From Chitinophagaceae bacterium (GTDB taxonomy: Bacteria > Bacteroidota > Bacteroidia > Chitinophagales > Chitinophagaceae): 64,000 nucleotides of DNA. The notes under the pieces were generated by a model. The model did no database searches. It was not told where the DNA came from and was given only the letters and a program-made list of their open reading frames with translations. The translations under genes and the position numbers were made by a program. The stretch covers positions 124,001-188,000 of the forward strand of contig JADKHN010000001.1 of the NCBI GenBank assembly GCA_016721725.1, written 5' to 3'. Shown here in pieces: positions 61,160-64,000 of the stretch; the stretch's first letter is position 1, and every line of letters begins with the position of its first letter.

Positions 61160-61762
61160 ATGAAAAACATCTGTTTTGCTTCCTTGTTCCTGATCCTGCT
61201 TGGTTCTTGTGGCCCGGGGGCTGAAAAAACCGTTGCACCCATTCAACAAGCGGCCAGTGACAGCGCGAAAGCTTCCGCTGAAAAGCAGCGATTTTTTCCA
61301 GTCACCGACTACTTGAAAGGGCAATTATTCGAGATCAGTAAAAAGGAAGTCACCCCATTGAAATACATAACCATTGGGGATCATACGGATTCTGTATGGC
61401 TTAAGCGGGAAGAAGTAGGCCCTGAAGTAAAGGAATTCCTGACCCCGCAGATCGATTCAATGAACCTGATCGGTCTGTTCACCGAGAAAAAATTCATGGA
61501 CCAGACCCTGGATGCGCTGACCTTTACTTACGAACCAACCTCAACAATACCCGATTCCCTTAAACTGCAACGCTGGGATATTTATGTTGACCCCAATACC
61601 GGAAAAGTACGAAGGATCTATCTCGTGAAGACCGCCGGTGAGAACAGGATACTGCAACTGACCTGGCTGAGTGATAAATGGTGCAAGATGACCACCATTA
61701 ACAGCAGACCGGATGGCAGTTCAGTCGTTGAAAGGGAAGAAAAAATAGTCTGGGATTTTTAA
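61160..61762 (+). CDS. Hypothetical lipoprotein
   Basis: This is a 200-aa lipoprotein with Cys17 in the lipobox (ILLGSC). The mature part begins with an Ala/Ser/Lys-rich linker (about 25-45) and then a beta-rich domain (LKYITIGDHTDSVWLKREE; LTFTYEPTSTIPDSLKLQRW; LTWLSDKWCKMTTINSRPDG). No family is recognised. It is 4 bases upstream of uvrC on the same strand, so the two are probably co-transcribed, but no functional link is evident. Confidence 0.72.
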   Translation: MKNICFASLFLILLGSCGPGAEKTVAPIQQAASDSAKASAEKQRFFPVTDYLKGQLFEISKKEVTPLKYITIGDHTDSVWLKREEVGPEVKEFLTPQIDSMNLIGLFTEKKFMDQTLDALTFTYEPTSTIPDSLKLQRWDIYVDPNTGKVRRIYLVKTAGENRILQLTWLSDKWCKMTTINSRPDGSSVVEREEKIVWDF

Positions 61763-61766
61763 CCTG

Positions 61767-63575
61767 ATGACACAAAAAGAATTCTCCGCCATTGCCCACA
61801 CCATTCCCCACCAGCCGGGGATCTATAAATATTTCGATGAACAGAACGGGCTCCTCTATGTCGGCAAGGCCAAGAACCTGAGAAAAAGGGTCAGTTCCTA
61901 CTTCTCCAAGACCTTTACCACGTACAAGACGCATGAATTGGTGAAACGAATTCACCATATCGAATTCACCATTGTGAACAGTGAGCAGGATGCTTTTTTA
62001 CTGGAAAACACCCTGATCAAGGAGTTTCAGCCTAAATATAATATCAGTCTGAAGGATGGTAAGACCTACCCTTACATCGTCATCAAGAATGAGCCCTTCC
62101 CCAGGGTGTTCTTCACACGGCGGGTCGCCAGGGACGGTTCTCAGTACCTGGGCCCCTATACTTCGGTTGAAAAAGTCAGGGAGTTGCTGGAATTCATCCG
62201 TCAGACGATCTTACTGAGGACCTGTAAACTGAACCTGACCGAAACAAATATCTGTAAAGGGAAATTCAAGGTCTGCCTGGAATACCACCTGGGGAACTGC
62301 AAGGGGCCTTGTGAGGGCTTGCAATCCGCAGCCGACTACCAGGAAGAATTGAATCACCTGGTGGACCTGCTCAAAGGCAACCTCAGTTCGGTGATGCAGC
62401 ATTTCAAAAAGGAGATGCAACGACATGCGCAGGACCTTGATTTTGAAAAAGCCGAATTTTACCTCAAAAAGATCGAACACCTGAAACAGTACAAGGCCAG
62501 GTCCACGGTGGTCAATACCCGGATCGGAACCGTGGATGTATTGTCGATCCTCGAAGAGGAAGACATCGCCTATATCAATTACCTGGCGGTCAACGAAGGC
62601 ACGATCGTACAAACCAAAACGATCATGCTGGAAAAGAAACTGGAAGAATCGGCTCCGGAGATCCTGGCCTTCGCCACGGCCCGATTAAGGAATAGTTTCA
62701 ACAGCGAGGCCAGGGAGATCATCGTTCCTTTTCCCATCGATTTTCCCGAACCCGGAACCCGGATCACCGTGCCCCGTTCGGGCGATAAGAAAAATCTGCT
62801 CGACCTGTCCTTGAAGAATGTGAACCATTTCAGGGAGGAATTACGGAAAAGGAAAATGCTGTACCTGGATGAAAAGACCCCGGACGAAAAAATGAGGGTG
62901 CTGCTGCAACTAAAGAAAGACCTTCATTTACCCGAAATACCGGTGCACATCGAGTGTTTCGACAATTCCAATTTCCAGGGAAGCTACCCGGTGTCGGCGG
63001 TGGTTTGCTTCAAAAACGGAAATCCCAGCAAACCCGATTACCGTCGATTCAATGTGAAATCGGTGGAAGGGATCAACGACTTCGCCACGATGAAGGAAGC
63101 CGTACACCGCCGTTATAAAAGGCTGTTGGAGGAAGGCGGGCAATTACCCCAGCTCATCATCATTGATGGGGGAAAAGGGCAGCTGAGCGCGGCCATGGAA
63201 AGCATCCGGAAGCTTAAGCTGCCCGGGACCACTTCGGTGGTTGGATTGGCCAAGAATGAAGAAGAGATCTTTTTTCCCGGTGATAGCGAATCCATCAAAC
63301 TGGCCTGGGACAGTGACAGTTTAAAACTGGTCAGGCGGATCCGGGACGAAGTTCACCGTTTTGGGATACAGCATCACCGGAACCTGCGCAGCAAAGGGGT
63401 TTTCAGGAATGAACTGGAACAGGTCAAGGGGATCGGTCAGGCTACGGCCACACTATTACTGAAAGAGTTCAGGTCGGTAAAGAATATCCGGGAGCAAAGC
63501 CTGGATGAACTCGCAGGGCTTATCGGGAAGTCTAAGGCCGGATTACTGCTACGGTATTTCAAGGAAAACAAATGA
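61767..63575 (+). CDS. uvrC: Excinuclease ABC subunit C
   Basis: This subunit makes the two incisions in nucleotide excision repair with UvrB. It is 602 aa. Domains in order: GIY-YIG nuclease (GIYKYFDEQNGLLYVGKAKN, about 19-38), UvrB-binding UVR motif (around 205-235), the RNase H-like C-terminal nuclease (VHIECFDNSNFQGSYPVSAV; ELPQLIIIDGGKGQ-like region) and two helix-hairpin-helix motifs at the end (LEQVKGIGQATATLLLKEF; LDELAGLIGKSKAG). All parts are intact. It follows the lipoprotein gene by 4 bases. Confidence 0.97.
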   Translation: MTQKEFSAIAHTIPHQPGIYKYFDEQNGLLYVGKAKNLRKRVSSYFSKTFTTYKTHELVKRIHHIEFTIVNSEQDAFLLENTLIKEFQPKYNISLKDGKTYPYIVIKNEPFPRVFFTRRVARDGSQYLGPYTSVEKVRELLEFIRQTILLRTCKLNLTETNICKGKFKVCLEYHLGNCKGPCEGLQSAADYQEELNHLVDLLKGNLSSVMQHFKKEMQRHAQDLDFEKAEFYLKKIEHLKQYKARSTVVNTRIGTVDVLSILEEEDIAYINYLAVNEGTIVQTKTIMLEKKLEESAPEILAFATARLRNSFNSEAREIIVPFPIDFPEPGTRITVPRSGDKKNLLDLSLKNVNHFREELRKRKMLYLDEKTPDEKMRVLLQLKKDLHLPEIPVHIECFDNSNFQGSYPVSAVVCFKNGNPSKPDYRRFNVKSVEGINDFATMKEAVHRRYKRLLEEGGQLPQLIIIDGGKGQLSAAMESIRKLKLPGTTSVVGLAKNEEEIFFPGDSESIKLAWDSDSLKLVRRIRDEVHRFGIQHHRNLRSKGVFRNELEQVKGIGQATATLLLKEFRSVKNIREQSLDELAGLIGKSKAGLLLRYFKENK

Positions 63576-63740
63576 CCGGAATAAAAAAGGGGCTTGGATA
63601 GAAATCCGGCCCCGTTTAAAATCCAATATCCTATGAAAAACCGTCGCGAAGGTAAGGAGTTCCGGTTGCATTTGCAATACTACTTCCGGGTATATCTTTT
63701 TTTAAGATTCGTTGTTCTGCAATAGGGCCGAAACCGGGGT

Positions 63741-63772
63741 AAAAAAAAGCCCCCCGTAGTGCACGGAGGGCT
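63741..63772 (-). terminator. Terminator of the probable gldN gene
   Basis: On the minus strand AGCCCTCCGTG pairs with a TACGGGGGGCT segment around a small loop and is followed by eight T. It lies about 22 bases after the stop of the minus-strand gene at 63795. Confidence 0.82.
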
Positions 63773-63794
63773 GGTAAATTATTTTTTATAGGTT

Positions 63795-64000
63795 CTAGTA
63801 ACTCCAGAGATCCTGTTCGTAATTGAAGATCTTTTCCTTGATGTTCTCGCCTTCCAGCAGTTGCAGGATCATATTGTCCTTTAAACCGGGGATCTGGTCG
63901 ATGAACTTGTCATAAGGATTGTCGATCGTGCTTTTGACGATACGTCCATAGAACATCCTTCCTTCAAAGAGTTCTTCCCAGCTCATGCGTGCACCGAAAT
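63795..64000 (-). CDS. gldN: Probable GldN/PorN C-terminus (truncated by the window edge)
   Basis: The frame is open through the last base of the window, so the gene begins outside. The visible 67 or so residues contain SWEELFEGRMFYGRIVKSTI, then DNPYDKFIDQIPGLKDNMIL and ENIKEKIFNYEQDLWSY at the very end. The closing IKEKIFxxExDLWxY form is what I recall for GldN/PorN, a ring component of the type IX secretion system. This is recognition from memory on a short stretch, so the name is tentative. The ATG at 63986 is internal. GldK, GldL and GldM would be expected just beyond the right edge. Confidence 0.65.
   Translation of the reverse strand, partial: FGARMSWEELFEGRMFYGRIVKSTIDNPYDKFIDQIPGLKDNMILQLLEGENIKEKIFNYEQDLWSY

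Overview
The window is chromosomal DNA from a member of the Bacteroidota, most likely the family Chitinophagaceae or a close relative. This rests on the gene content: gliding / type IX secretion genes (gldB, gldF, gldG and probably the end of gldN), a fused murF-alr, a MoxR-DUF58-BatA operon, a DUF4783 gene beside nadC, many lipoproteins, and promoter-like TAnnTTTG boxes. No species can be named from sequence alone. No rRNA, tRNA, CRISPR array, prophage or integrase was seen.

Layout. 1-4.9 kb, plus strand: the end of a repeat-containing secreted protein, gltX, a lipoprotein esterase, a stand-alone B12-binding mutase subunit and an enoyl-CoA hydratase. 4.9-14.7 kb, minus strand: a tight five-gene glycan-degradation operon (GH2, GH29 with PA14, GH29, GH3, GH29). 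14.7-24 kb: fumC, a lipoprotein, lspA, murF-alr, terC, gldG and gldF. 24-28 kb: a proline-rich secreted peptide, an iscS-iscU-iscA operon, methylmalonyl-CoA epimerase and an MBL-fold hydrolase. 28-36.4 kb is the most mosaic part. It holds a very large TolB-like/beta-barrel protein and a REP-associated tyrosine transposase (RAYT) flanked by REP-like palindromes. It also holds a small regulated operon (membrane protein, winged-helix regulator, COQ4-like protein, small membrane protein) with two copies of one operator-like palindrome, and a penicillin-acylase-family enzyme followed by another REP. 36.4-42.6 kb: a DUF5684 membrane protein, a class III aminotransferase, a patatin/beta-barrel protein, a gamma-carbonic anhydrase-like protein, two small proteins and rsgA. 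42.6-46.5 kb: the MoxR / DUF58 / BatD-like / BatA operon. 46.6-55.1 kb: a YbjQ-family protein, nadE, gldB, a fatty acid desaturase, apaG, a small ferredoxin-like protein, a frameshifted SUI1/YciH gene, nadC, DUF4783 and gpmI. 55.1-64 kb: a haem-binding protein, a TonB-dependent receptor, an ECF sigma factor, a membrane-anchored beta-barrel protein, a lipoprotein, uvrC and the 3' end of a probable gldN.

How the genes fit together. Most of the window is housekeeping: translation, cell wall, NAD, Fe-S clusters, glycolysis/TCA and DNA repair. The accessory content is the fucosidase-rich operon, the envelope proteins, and the RAYT/REP and regulator/operator neighbourhood at 31.5-36.4 kb. The points most worth a second look are the RAYT with its co-varying REP hairpins, the paired 17-19 bp palindromes around the winged-helix regulator, the apparent one-base deletion in the SUI1 gene, a terminator-ended 380-bp gap before the proline-rich gene, and the sigma factor followed by a protein with both an inner-membrane helix and a beta-barrel-like domain.
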